NCBI GenBank assembly: GCA_019419955.1
Contig: JAHZIB010000017.1
Location: forward strand, 1-32,557
Reading direction: 5' to 3'
DNA from: Clostridiales bacterium
GTDB taxonomy: Bacteria > Bacillota > Clostridia > TANB77 > CAG-508
Length of the DNA stretch: 32,557 nucleotides
Every line of letters begins with the position of its first letter. Positions within the stretch are counted from its first letter, which is position 1. Of the stretch, positions 7,037 through 14,995 are shown in pieces. The notes under the pieces are model-generated. The model was given only the letters and a program-made list of their open reading frames with translations. It was not told the origin of the DNA and did no database searches. The position numbers and the translations under genes were made by a program.

Positions 7037-9292
7037 CAATCTATCACGCAAATAATATTTATTGTGAGATTGACATCTCATCAGACATTTAGGATAACAT
7101 TTGTTAGAATTACCGAGTACGCAGTAATTCATTTTCATTATTGGTACATTTCCATAAACGATTAATTCTAATGGAACTTGCTTATTTTCAATCTGCATAA
7201 TGTTAGAAATGTCATTTAGATTAAGTTCTTCGGATAAAGTTACTCTACTTAATCCTAAACTCTTTAATATGTTTATACTAACGGTGTTAAAAGCATTTAG
7301 AGTGAAGTTTCCTATGAATTCATATCTACTTTTGTATTTCTTTAGTAATTCAAAATCAGCTAAATTTGAAATAACAAATCCGTGAATATGGTATTCTTTT
7401 ATATAATCTTCTAGACCATGTGTTATTATATTTTTGTAATTTGTCTTTATGATTGTCGGCATATAAATATATGTTGCAAATTTAGAAGTTATAGTTTTTA
7501 AAGAGTTAGAATACTTCTTATTCATGAAATATCGTAATGGCACGTATACACAAGATATATATTTGCTAGACAACTTAGAATAGTCGAATTCAGGATTTAT
7601 AACATTAAAGTAAGCAGAAATATGCTTAATCTTTTTATCATCAAGATGGTTAACTTCAGCATTTGCCAAATATTTTTTTAGCAAATTTTCCAATTTATTT
7701 TCACTATAATCACTTTCTCGCTTTACTCTTGAGATAATAACACCTTCTATTTTTGTTAAAGCCATTCTTCTAATTTCATTCAATTTCCTAATGCTTGGAA
7801 GAAAAACCTTTGTACTCATGTCAACTTCGATTTCTGTAAATTCAAAAGGTGTATCTGTTGTCTTTGAAATCTGTTTTATGACCCTTTCAGCAGTTGTAGG
7901 AGCATTGAGTGACTTTTCTGGTATTAAGTCCGAATGTATTTTTACAGAGATATTTTTATATAGTTTACTACTACTCTTTACACTGACTTCCATAAAAACG
8001 GGTTCGCCTTTTTTTATGTGCACTACACATTTTAGAGGAAGCTTTTTTTGTTCTGTCTCATATGAAGTCTTAGCTTGGGTTGAAAGAGACTTGCTAGAAA
8101 GTTTATATACTTTATCTCCAATATGTATATTTCCCTTCATTCTTCCTATTGTAACCTTGCTGCCAACTCCTGCAGAAGGTATATTCAAATTGTTCTGAAA
8201 TAATTCAGATACAGTATATTTGGTACTTTCTTTTTCAAAGTTGATTGTATCTCCAATTGCAATATTAGAATTTAGTTGTAGCCTAATATGACCCTTCGAC
8301 CTGTTGTAGCCAGCAACGTTTCCAACGTAAAATCCCATATGATTAGATTTTTCCTTAAATACTAAATTGCGGTTTTCTAATGGTGCTAGATGTCCACTTG
8401 AGAATTCTCCTCGATTAAATACTTGTTTAAGGTCTTGGAAATCTTTTGGATTAATGGTATAGTTCTTCTCACTTAAAATCATATCTATATATTTTCTATA
8501 AATTCTGGTGACTGTTGCAACATATTCAGGAGTTTTCAACCTACCCTCTATTTTAAAGCAATCAACACCTGCATTTATAAGGTCTGAAAGATATTCCAAA
8601 GAACATAAATCACGTGGACTAATTAAGAAGCCTTTATCAATAATTTTGTCAGAAGTTTTTACACCATTATTTTTCTCTTCAATCAATTCATATGGAAGTC
8701 TACATAGTTGAGCACACCTGCCACGATTGCCCGAGCGACCACCTACCATGCTAGAAAATAAGCATTGGCCAGAATAAGAAATACAAAGAGCACCATGTAT
8801 GAAAGTCTCAATTTCTATTTGTGAATTACTGCAAATATATTCAATTTCTTCAATAGATAGTTCTCTTGCGAGCACCACCCTTTTGAAACCTAGAGTCTCA
8901 AGTTTTTTTACACCTTCTAAATTATGAATAGTCATCTGAGTACTTGCATGAATATCAATATCTGGAAATAAATTCATCAAAAGTTTTGCAAATCCAATAT
9001 CTTGTACAATAAAAGCATCTGCGCCAAATTCATAAGCTTTTTTGGCTAATTCAAGTGCCTCTTTAAACTCATGGTCTTTTATTAAAGTATTTAAAGTTAA
9101 ATGGGTTTTCACATTTCGTAAAGAACAATAATTAATAACTTCTTCTAATTGGCCATAATCGAAATTTGTAGCAGAGGCTCGTGCATTAAACAAACTACCA
9201 CCAAGATATACACTATCTGCACCATTTTGAACTGCAGCCTTTAAACACTCAAAATCGCCTACAGGAGCTAAAAGTTCAACATTCTTTTTCAT
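7028..9292 (-). CDS. U32 peptidase family protein (RlhA/TrhP-like RNA hydroxylation), 3' frameshift
   Basis: The protein begins with the family signature ELLAPVGDFECLKAAVQNGADSVYLGG. It carries the conserved HGALCISYSGQC...GGRSGNRGRCAQLC block, with cysteines C170, C177, C193 and C197 suited to an Fe-S cluster. Residues about 380-520 look like the DUF3656 collagenase-like insert found in long members such as E. coli RlhA. Characterised relatives (RlhA on 23S rRNA C2501, TrhP on tRNA U34) hydroxylate RNA with prephenate-derived chemistry; the substrate here is inferred only at family level. The listed 754 aa end abruptly at RDRLRI because of the frameshift described for 6811-7036. The start follows GGAGG with a spacer of about 10-12 nt, and a good promoter lies at 9358-9386. 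Confidence 0.88.
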   Translation of the reverse strand: MKKNVELLAPVGDFECLKAAVQNGADSVYLGGSLFNARASATNFDYGQLEEVINYCSLRNVKTHLTLNTLIKDHEFKEALELAKKAYEFGADAFIVQDIGFAKLLMNLFPDIDIHASTQMTIHNLEGVKKLETLGFKRVVLARELSIEEIEYICSNSQIEIETFIHGALCISYSGQCLFSSMVGGRSGNRGRCAQLCRLPYELIEEKNNGVKTSDKIIDKGFLISPRDLCSLEYLSDLINAGVDCFKIEGRLKTPEYVATVTRIYRKYIDMILSEKNYTINPKDFQDLKQVFNRGEFSSGHLAPLENRNLVFKEKSNHMGFYVGNVAGYNRSKGHIRLQLNSNIAIGDTINFEKESTKYTVSELFQNNLNIPSAGVGSKVTIGRMKGNIHIGDKVYKLSSKSLSTQAKTSYETEQKKLPLKCVVHIKKGEPVFMEVSVKSSSKLYKNISVKIHSDLIPEKSLNAPTTAERVIKQISKTTDTPFEFTEIEVDMSTKVFLPSIRKLNEIRRMALTKIEGVIISRVKRESDYSENKLENLLKKYLANAEVNHLDDKKIKHISAYFNVINPEFDYSKLSSKYISCVYVPLRYFMNKKYSNSLKTITSKFATYIYMPTIIKTNYKNIITHGLEDYIKEYHIHGFVISNLADFELLKKYKSRYEFIGNFTLNAFNTVSINILKSLGLSRVTLSEELNLNDISNIMQIENKQVPLELIVYGNVPIMKMNYCVLGNSNKCYPKCLMRCQSHNKYYLRDRLRI

Positions 9293-9357
9293 CTCAATTA
9301 AACCTCCATTTCGACCAAGATGTTTGTGTCGAAAAAAACATAATTATATGTATCCAT

Positions 9358-9386
9358 ATTATATTATAAATAATGCAAAAAATCAA
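9358..9386 (-). promoter_or_regulatory. Promoter for the U32 gene
   Basis: On the - strand: TTGATT (9381-9386), a 17-bp spacer and TATAAT (9358-9363), about 65 bp before the U32 start. The gene-free stretch 9293-9614 otherwise holds the two small palindromes and the possible late promoter listed below. Confidence 0.7.
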
Positions 9387-9454
9387 ATTTTAACACAATA
9401 ATTATGTAAATTATAATATGACCACTTTTATCGAGTTTTTTATTACATGGGTAA

Positions 9455-9514
9455 TTTCTCGAGAAAAATCCGAAGTGATAAGGCCTAAATTTTCTTTAGA
9501 GTAAACGTGTTTAC
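9455..9514. promoter_or_regulatory. Two small palindromes, possible operators
   Basis: A perfect 12-bp palindrome TTTCTCGAGAAA (9455-9466) and GTAAACGTGTTTAC with 6-bp arms (9501-9514) lie 35 bp apart between two divergent genes. They could be regulator sites, but neither is tied to a known protein and chance is possible in AT-rich DNA. Confidence 0.25.
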
Positions 9515-9559
9515 AAAGTGAATACATATGACGAAGCTAATTTTTTTCTTAACTTTGTA

Positions 9560-9586
9560 ACAAAACATATGATATTGCATAAGATA
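9560..9586 (+). promoter_or_regulatory. Possible sporulation (sigma-K-like) promoter
   Basis: No good sigma-A promoter precedes the 53-aa gene. CATAAGATA (9578-9586) fits the sigma-K -10 pattern CATANNNTA and has AC at 9560-9561, 16 nt upstream. A second CATA-type box, CATATGATA, is at 9566-9574. The match is short, so this is only suggestive. Confidence 0.3.
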
Positions 9587-9614
9587 TATAAACAAAAAGA
9601 AAGGGGTTTTAAAT

Positions 9615-9776
9615 ATGCAAGAAGAAGTAAGAAATTGTGGATGTGATTGCAACTGTAATAACAACTGTGGTTTGTTTGGAAATTTGTTTGGCGGTTGCGG
9701 ATGTGGAGATAACAGCATGTTATTTTTTATACTAATATTCTTAATATTATTCTGCAACTGTGGTTGCAATAGATAG
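9615..9776 (+). CDS. Cysteine-rich membrane microprotein, 53 aa
   Basis: A short open frame with an excellent SD, GAAAGGGG (9599-9606), 8 nt before the ATG. The product has ten cysteines in 53 residues: CGCDCNC near residue 8, C18, CGC at 28-30 and CNCGC at 47-51. A hydrophobic span at residues 35-46 (MLFFILIFLILF) could cross a membrane. The layout (Gly/Cys/Asn-rich head, one hydrophobic segment, Cys-rich end) resembles the very small spore-associated proteins of Firmicutes (YjcZ-like and similar), but I cannot assign a family. It is isolated, ends before repeat cluster B, and may have a late sporulation promoter. It could bind metal or be a crosslinked coat component; both are guesses. Confidence 0.65.
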   Translation: MQEEVRNCGCDCNCNNNCGLFGNLFGGCGCGDNSMLFFILIFLILFCNCGCNR

Positions 9777-9843
9777 AAACATAGTGTGAATTTATTTTGT
9801 ATATGTGGACGTTGGAATTATTGTTGCTAGCGTCCAATTTTTA

Positions 9844-9906
9844 TGCAAATTAAGAAGTGTCTCCAATTCATAAATTTTTGCGAATTAAGAAGTGTTCCTA
9901 ATTCGC
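9844..9906. repeat. Repeat family A, cluster 2
   Basis: Two direct copies of the core lie between the converging microprotein gene and dapA: GCAAATTAAGAAGTGTCTCC from 9845 and GCGAATTAAGAAGTGTTCCT from 9880. The second forms a perfect 8-bp hairpin (GCGAATTA 9880-9887 / TAATTCGC 9899-9906) with the core in the loop. It may serve as a terminator for both genes. Confidence 0.7.
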
Positions 9907-9913
9907 ACGAGGT

Positions 9914-10795
9914 TTAATATTTAAAGTTTTCTAGTGAGGAATTTATTATTTCTTTTCCTTTTTCAGTGAGTTCAACAAGTGGAAGCCTTGGAATTCCGCA
10001 TTCGAACCCAATTTTACTCATAGCATATTTTATAGGGATTGGGTTTACTTCACAGAATAGAGCATTCATCAAAGGTAGGGCATATAATTGAGAAGCGCAG
10101 GCTTTTTGCCAGTTCCCGGTTAGATAGTCCATTACCATATTATGTGTGAATTTTGGATATAGGTTAGAAAAAACGGAAATCACACCTATTCCGCCAAGAG
10201 AGAGAATTGGTATTGTCTGATCGTCGTTTCCTGAATATATTGTTAGTTCGTCTTTACACAAACTAGCTATTTTTGCAATTTGTGAAATGTTGCCACTTGC
10301 CTCTTTTACTGCCACGATATTAGGTATTTTTGAGAGCTCTAGACATGTTTCTGGTTCTATATTTACACCTGTTCTACTAGGAACATTGTATAAAATAATT
10401 GGGAGGTCTACACTTTCAGCAATTTTAGTATAATGTGTAATCAAACCAGCCTGAGTTGTTTTGTTGTAATATGGTGTTACTAAAAGCAATGCATTAACTC
10501 CAACACTTTGTGCATATTTAGACAATTCGATTACTGCTTTTGTGTTGTTTCCACCAGTACCAGCTATAATTGGAACTCTACCATTTGCAAGTTTAACACT
10601 AAATTCAATTGCAGATTTTTTTTCTTCAAGGCTCATTGCTGATGATTCACCAGTGGTTCCACAGATAATTAAGCTGTCAATACCCTCTAAAATTTGAAAC
10701 TCAATTAGTTTCCTGAATTGTTCGAAATCTATTCCATCATTGGTAAAAGGAGTAACTAGGGCGGTTCCAGCTCCTTTGAAAATTACATCTTTCAT
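9914..10795 (-). CDS. dapA: 4-hydroxy-tetrahydrodipicolinate synthase DapA
   Basis: Condenses pyruvate with aspartate semialdehyde in the first committed step to diaminopimelate and lysine; in spore formers the product also leads to dipicolinate. The 293-aa length is typical for this (beta/alpha)8 aldolase. Visible are the pyruvate-binding GTTGES motif (46-51), the catalytic tyrosine in YNVPSRTG (Y136), the arginine of that motif (R141) for the semialdehyde carboxylate, and the Schiff-base lysine in VAVKEASGN (K164). These together favour DapA over N-acetylneuraminate lyase or other family members. The SD GAAAGGA precedes the ATG by 8 nt. Its substrate is supplied by the Asd enzyme encoded at 13691-14749, which is a separate unit. 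No lysine riboswitch or T-box was seen in 10796-10942. Confidence 0.95.
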   Translation of the reverse strand: MKDVIFKGAGTALVTPFTNDGIDFEQFRKLIEFQILEGIDSLIICGTTGESSAMSLEEKKSAIEFSVKLANGRVPIIAGTGGNNTKAVIELSKYAQSVGVNALLLVTPYYNKTTQAGLITHYTKIAESVDLPIILYNVPSRTGVNIEPETCLELSKIPNIVAVKEASGNISQIAKIASLCKDELTIYSGNDDQTIPILSLGGIGVISVFSNLYPKFTHNMVMDYLTGNWQKACASQLYALPLMNALFCEVNPIPIKYAMSKIGFECGIPRLPLVELTEKGKEIINSSLENFKY

Positions 10796-10942
10796 AAAAT
10801 CATTCCTTTCTATATCTTTTATGAGGACCTAAAGAAAATATAACTTCAGATATTAATATATATGGGGGATATATAAAATATATGTTTTATTACTTGTATT
10901 TAAATTTTATTCTACAAGAATATTATTATTTATGCTACTAAA

Positions 10943-10971
10943 TTGACATAATTTAAAATTGGTAGTATAAT
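10943..10971 (+). promoter_or_regulatory. Consensus sigma-A promoter
   Basis: TTGACA (10943-10948), exactly 17 bp, TATAAT (10966-10971): a perfect housekeeping promoter, 48 bp before the ATG of the 126-aa gene. Confidence 0.85.
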
Positions 10972-11019
10972 AATAGCGTATCACGTTATAAAACCTTTAA
11001 CAATCAAAGGAGGTATTTT

Positions 11020-11400
11020 ATGAAAAGCGGTCGTTCTCGGAGAATAAGTAAAAAAGAAGCTATTATTAATGAGATTTTTAGTGGGGTGAAAACATCATTT
11101 AATTCAATTCCGACAAGAGAAAGACAAAATTTTTCAGCAATTCACGTTGATGTGAAAGAAGAGCCTGAGTGGGTTCGCATTGTGAGTATGGTAGAAATGA
11201 AAACCAATGATATGTTCCCTCGTGAGAGGGATTATTCGCATACGAAATTATTTAAGGATAGTGATAAACTGAAAATATTCAAAAAAGATAGTATTGCGAT
11301 TATGGATAGTGTGATGCACCTTGCTGAACAAGAAGGTTATTCTTCATGGGAGGATGTTGACAGTAATACCGAAGTTTGGGTGTTTACCAAAATTGATTGA
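11020..11400 (+). CDS. Hypothetical protein, 126 aa
   Basis: I do not recognise this family. The product is charged and soluble with no signal peptide or transmembrane segment. A basic N-terminus (KSGRSRRISKKE) could contact nucleic acid. The middle is mixed alpha/beta and the acidic C-terminal part is aromatic-rich (SSWEDVDSNTEVWVF). The start is well supported: AAAGGAGG lies 7 nt upstream of the ATG, and a perfect consensus promoter precedes it, so the gene is probably strongly expressed. It stands alone: dapA diverges on one side and sufC has its own promoter on the other. Its slightly higher use of G/C-ending codons (CGT, TCG, CGG near the start) differs from its neighbours and might hint at a different history, but this was not computed. 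Confidence 0.75.
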   Translation: MKSGRSRRISKKEAIINEIFSGVKTSFNSIPTRERQNFSAIHVDVKEEPEWVRIVSMVEMKTNDMFPRERDYSHTKLFKDSDKLKIFKKDSIAIMDSVMHLAEQEGYSSWEDVDSNTEVWVFTKID

Positions 11401-11440
11401 TAAAAAAGGATATGAAAGTGGTATAATAATCATTTTCAAA

Positions 11441-11468
11441 AGGAGCTCTGGCATTAGCTGGAGCTCCT
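11441..11468 (+). terminator. Hairpin after the 126-aa gene
   Basis: Perfect 8-bp GC-rich arms AGGAGCTC (11441-11448) and GAGCTCCT (11461-11468) with a 12-nt loop, followed by CTTAAA. The T-tract is weak, so termination is likely but not certain. Confidence 0.5.
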
Positions 11469-11493
11469 CTTAAAGTGGAATTCATGCGAGCTA

Positions 11494-11522
11494 TTGAAAA
11501 ATAAGCTAATAAGTGGTAAAAT
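11494..11522 (+). promoter_or_regulatory. Promoter for sufC, with a ~185-nt leader
   Basis: TTGAAA (11494-11499), a 17-bp spacer and TAAAAT (11517-11522). Transcription would begin near 11529, leaving about 185 nt before sufC. That leader contains a perfect 12-bp hairpin (11580-11591 / 11601-11612) and an inverted repeat AGGTTTATA/TATAACCT (11648-11666) that could be a regulator site. The gene-free stretch 11401-11712 contains only these elements and the preceding hairpin. Confidence 0.5.
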
Positions 11523-11712
11523 GATATAGGCTAAAAGGCCAGAAGTTTACAATCCAAAATACAATCCGAAAATCATATATAGTTTTTATAATAAAGTATT
11601 TTATAAAAACTAATAAAGCTTTAATGAAGTTAACGATAAATAGTGCAAGGTTTATAGGTATAACCTAACAAAAAACCTAAATTTATTAAAAAGAAAGGTC
11701 TTTTTATAAAAA

Positions 11713-12444
11713 ATGTTAGAATTGATAAATATATGTTTAACAAGAGATAATAAGAATATCTTGAAAAATATTAATATGAAAATAAATAACGAGAGAATGG
11801 TTGTTATTACAGGTCCTAATGGCTCTGGTAAATCCACATTAGCAAAAGTAATAATGGGAATAGAAAAACCTGATTCTGGCAAAATAATTTTTGATGGAGA
11901 AGATATTACTGAATTAAATATAACAGAAAGAGCACAAAAAGGTATAGGGTTTGCATTCCAACAACCAGTAAGATTTAAAGGTTTAACTGTAAGAGATTTA
12001 ATCGAAATATCATCAGGAAATACTATGAAGATATGTGATGCGTGTGATGTTCTAGCTGATGTGGGACTTTGTGCTCAGGAATATTTGAACAGAGAAATAA
12101 ATAATGGACTTTCAGGAGGAGAGCTAAAAAGAATAGAAATAGCAATGCTTGCTGCGAAGAAATCAAAATTAACTATATTTGATGAACCAGAAGCAGGAAT
12201 TGATTTATGGAGTTTTAATAATCTTATTTCTGTATTTGAGAAAATGCATGATGATATAAAAGGATCAATAGTAATAATTTCACATCAAGAAAGAATACTT
12301 AATATTGCTGATGAGATTGTTTTAGTTAAAGATGGGAAAATAGAAAAATATGGAAATAGAAATGAAATATTACCACAAATTTTTAGTAAAGTTAAGCCAT
12401 GTCATAAGGTTTCTAAAAATGTATCATGTAGTAAGAAAAGTTAG
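11713..12444 (+). CDS. sufC: Fe-S cluster assembly ATPase SufC
   Basis: Cytoplasmic ABC-type ATPase that powers the SufB/SufD scaffold. The 243-aa protein has Walker A GPNGSGKST at 34-42, a Q-loop FAFQQP at 80-85, the ABC signature LSGGE at 133-137, and Walker B followed by the D-loop in TIFDEPEAGID (154-164). NNGLSGGELKRIEIA and DEPEAGIDLW are characteristic of SufC and not of transporter ATPases; no permease gene is nearby. The C-terminus carries a short Cys/Lys tail (CHKVSKNVSCSKKS) that is longer than usual. The SD GAAAGG is 14 nt from the ATG, a wide spacing. It is followed after 122 nt by the SufB-like gene. Confidence 0.93.
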   Translation: MLELINICLTRDNKNILKNINMKINNERMVVITGPNGSGKSTLAKVIMGIEKPDSGKIIFDGEDITELNITERAQKGIGFAFQQPVRFKGLTVRDLIEISSGNTMKICDACDVLADVGLCAQEYLNREINNGLSGGELKRIEIAMLAAKKSKLTIFDEPEAGIDLWSFNNLISVFEKMHDDIKGSIVIISHQERILNIADEIVLVKDGKIEKYGNRNEILPQIFSKVKPCHKVSKNVSCSKKS

Positions 12445-12461
12445 TTATAGAAGTCTGACTA

Positions 12462-12531
12462 AAGAATATTGTCTTCTAAAACACTTGAGATTATTATGTT
12501 TTTGATTTTTTAAGACAATTTAAATATTCTT
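12462..12531 (+). promoter_or_regulatory. Interrupted inverted repeat between sufC and sufB
   Basis: AAGAATATTGTCTT (12462-12475) pairs with AAGACAAT (12512-12519) and ATTCTT (12526-12531), leaving a 6-nt bulge on the 3' side. It has no T-run, so it is not a clear terminator. It could adjust the sufC to sufB ratio or protect the mRNA end. Function is inferred. Confidence 0.4.
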
Positions 12532-12566
12532 ATATGATTAAAATTAGGAAAGGAGAAAATTATTTA

Positions 12567-13484
12567 GTGGATTTATTAGAGAAAAATTTATTAAAACAAA
12601 TTGCAGATATTGAAAAAATGCCAATAGGAGCCTACAATATTAGAGAAAATGGTAAAAAAATGGCAAGGAATACAACTGCAAATATAGATATTATAACAAA
12701 AGAAGACAAGCCTGGCATCGATATAATAATTAAGCCAAATACTAAAGGAGAAAGTATACACATTCCTGTTATACTAACACAAGGTGGACTTAAAGATTTG
12801 GTGTATAATGACTTTTATGTTGGAGAAAATTCAGATGTTGTAATAATTGCAGGATGTGGAATACACAATAATACTTGCGATACAGCAGAACATGATGGGA
12901 TTCATACATTTCATTTAAAAAAAGGTGCGAAAGTGAAATATATTGAAAAACATTATGGAGAAGGAGAAGGAACAGGAGAAAGAATTTTAAATCCTCAGAC
13001 TATTATAAACTTAGAAGAAAATGCATCAATGGAAATGGAATCGGTACAAATAAAGGGAGTTACTTCAACAATAAGAGAGACTTTTGCGAATATGAAAAAT
13101 GGTAGTAGTTTGGTAATTTCCGAAAGAATTATGACTACAGGAAAGCAAACAGCTAAAACAGTTTTTGATGTTAATCTTGATGGGGAAGACTCAAGTGTGC
13201 ACGTAGCTTCAAGATCTGTAGCAGAGGATGATTCGATTCAAGAGTTTATATCAAATGTAAAAGGAAATACAAAATGCTTTGGGCATGTTGAATGTGATGC
13301 AATAATTATGGGAAATGCAAAAGTTATTTCAGATCCTAAAATTGAGGCAAATAATGTTGATGCAAGTTTGATACATGAAGCAGCAATAGGAAAAATTGCA
13401 GGAGAGCAACTTGTTAAGCTTATGACATTAGGTTTGACAGAAGAAGAAGCTGTGGAGCAGATAATTAATGGTTTTTTGAAGTAA
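12567..13484 (+). CDS. SufB/SufD family Fe-S scaffold (single short SufB-like protein)
   Basis: A 305-aa protein from the SufB/SufD beta-helix family. Diagnostic sequence includes HVECDAIIMG, carrying the conserved E-C-D that is part of the SufB/SufD interface, and LIHEAAIGKI near the C-terminus. It is much shorter than classical SufB (about 470 aa), lacks the N-terminal extension, and no second SufB/D gene is present, so it probably forms homodimers with SufC. Such two-gene SufC/SufB-like sets are described as a minimal SUF (SMS) system in anaerobes and archaea. I prefer the GTG at 12567 because AAAGGAG (12549-12555) lies 11 nt upstream; an in-frame ATG at 12534 precedes this SD. No sufS, sufU or iscR is in the window. 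Confidence 0.85.
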   Translation: MDLLEKNLLKQIADIEKMPIGAYNIRENGKKMARNTTANIDIITKEDKPGIDIIIKPNTKGESIHIPVILTQGGLKDLVYNDFYVGENSDVVIIAGCGIHNNTCDTAEHDGIHTFHLKKGAKVKYIEKHYGEGEGTGERILNPQTIINLEENASMEMESVQIKGVTSTIRETFANMKNGSSLVISERIMTTGKQTAKTVFDVNLDGEDSSVHVASRSVAEDDSIQEFISNVKGNTKCFGHVECDAIIMGNAKVISDPKIEANNVDASLIHEAAIGKIAGEQLVKLMTLGLTEEEAVEQIINGFLK

Positions 13485-13556
13485 AAGTCTATATATAGAA
13501 ATAATGATAATAGACCAATCGTAATATTGGAGGATAGTATTTTTTATACTTATTCT

Positions 13557-13634
13557 GCAATGCGATTTCAAATAAAAATTTTCACAAGCTGACGATTACA
13601 AAGCTTGTGAAAATTTTTATTTTGAATTGCATTG
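13557..13634. terminator. Long bidirectional terminator between converging sufB and asd
   Basis: Perfect 20-bp arms AATAAAAATTTTCACAAGCT (13571-13590) and its complement (13601-13620) around a 10-nt loop, extended outward with small mismatches to about 34 bp (13557-13634). A/T runs on both sides suit termination from either direction. Confidence 0.8.
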
Positions 13635-13690
13635 TACGGACTTTAAGTGATTATACAAATTATATTATAACAATGAGAGGTTATAAAAAA

Positions 13691-14749
13691 CTAAAATAAC
13701 ATCTTTTCCAAAATTTGGACTGCGTTAGTGGCGGCTCCTTTTCTAATATTATCTGCTACAACCCAAAGGTTTATTCCAGAATGAACGCTATAATCCCTGC
13801 GGATTCTACCAACAAAAACCTCATCCTTGCCGGACACATTAGTAGCAAGGGGATATTTGTTTTCCGACAAATTATCTTCTACAACAATTCCCTGAAACTC
13901 AGAAAGAGTATTTATTAGGTCTTTTAACTCAAAGTCTTTTTCAAATTCAACATTAATAGATTCACTATGGCAGTTAAATACTGGAACTCTTACGGTTGTA
14001 GCCGTTATGTTTAAATCTGGCTTTTTTAATATTTTTCGTGTCTCGTTTATCATTTTTTCTTCTTCTTTTGAATAACCATTATCTAAAAATATATCAATAT
14101 GAGGTAAGCAATTAGAGAAAATAGGATAGTCAAATTTCTCTAGTGTATATGAATTGTTTTTTAATATATTGTTAGATTGAGAATCATATTCAGCTGATTC
14201 ATATGATTTGTTAGTAATATAATTTTTGATTCCATTTTCTAAATCGAGAATGCCTTTTCTACCAGCACCAGAAACAGCTTGATATGTTGAATATACAATT
14301 CTTTTAATCTCGTATTTATTGTCTAAAGCCTTAAGTGGAATGACTGCTTGAATTGTAGAACAATTGGGATTTGCGATAATCCCTTGATGGTTTGCTATCT
14401 CCTCAGGATTTACTTCAGGAACAATTAGTGGTACATCGGGCTCCATTCTAAAAGTGCTGCTATTATCTATAACAATACAACCTTTGGAAATAGCTATAGG
14501 AGCATATTTTCTTGAAGTAGAACCTCCAGCTGAAAATATGGCAAAATCAAATCCACTATCAAAAGAGAGTTCATTTAATCCTTGTACTATGTAATCTCTA
14601 TCCATAAATCTAATTTTTTTTCCAGCAGATTTCGCAGAGGCGAAAAGTACATATTCAGAAATAGGAAGTTGCTTTTCTTCCAAAACTTTAAGCACTGTTC
14701 TTCCAACAACACCAGTAGCACCAATTACTGCTAGTCTGTATTTTTTCAT
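13691..14749 (-). CDS. asd: Aspartate-semialdehyde dehydrogenase
   Basis: NADPH-dependent reduction of aspartyl phosphate to aspartate semialdehyde, the branch point for lysine/diaminopimelate, threonine and methionine. The 352-aa protein opens with the dinucleotide-binding GATGVVGRTV (10-19). The active-site cysteine is C130 in ANPNCSTIQ, and QAVSGAGRKG carries substrate-binding residues. Length and motifs fit the Gram-positive type Asd. The start follows AGGAGG at a spacing of about 6 nt. It is monocistronic on the - strand, between the long bidirectional hairpin and the divergent alaS. It supplies DapA (9914-10795). No clear sigma-A promoter or T-box was seen in the 246-bp gap 14750-14995. 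Confidence 0.95.
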   Translation of the reverse strand: MKKYRLAVIGATGVVGRTVLKVLEEKQLPISEYVLFASAKSAGKKIRFMDRDYIVQGLNELSFDSGFDFAIFSAGGSTSRKYAPIAISKGCIVIDNSSTFRMEPDVPLIVPEVNPEEIANHQGIIANPNCSTIQAVIPLKALDNKYEIKRIVYSTYQAVSGAGRKGILDLENGIKNYITNKSYESAEYDSQSNNILKNNSYTLEKFDYPIFSNCLPHIDIFLDNGYSKEEEKMINETRKILKKPDLNITATTVRVPVFNCHSESINVEFEKDFELKDLINTLSEFQGIVVEDNLSENKYPLATNVSGKDEVFVGRIRRDYSVHSGINLWVVADNIRKGAATNAVQILEKMLF

Positions 14750-14995
14750 TATAATTCCTCCTTATATGAGTTATATTACTAATATATGTTATTCTTATAA
14801 AGAATGTGATAGAGAATAAAGATCTTGTCTATAATTTACAGCTTTGTATATTAATTATTTTGTATATTTAAATGGTAATACTTTGATTAAAAAACACTAA
14901 AAGTCCAAACAACTATTGAAAATAAACCAAAATTGTGATATTCTTTTAACATGATAAATTTTAATAGAAATAAAGTAAGGAAAGTGTAGGGGAAG

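Noticed and set aside
10796..10942. Possible lysine riboswitch ahead of dapA
   Set aside because: The region is short, AT-rich and lacks the conserved lysine-element helices.
14750..14995. Possible T-box or riboswitch ahead of alaS or asd
   Set aside because: No TGGNACCGCG-type T-box sequence, no specifier stem and no terminator/antiterminator pair were seen.
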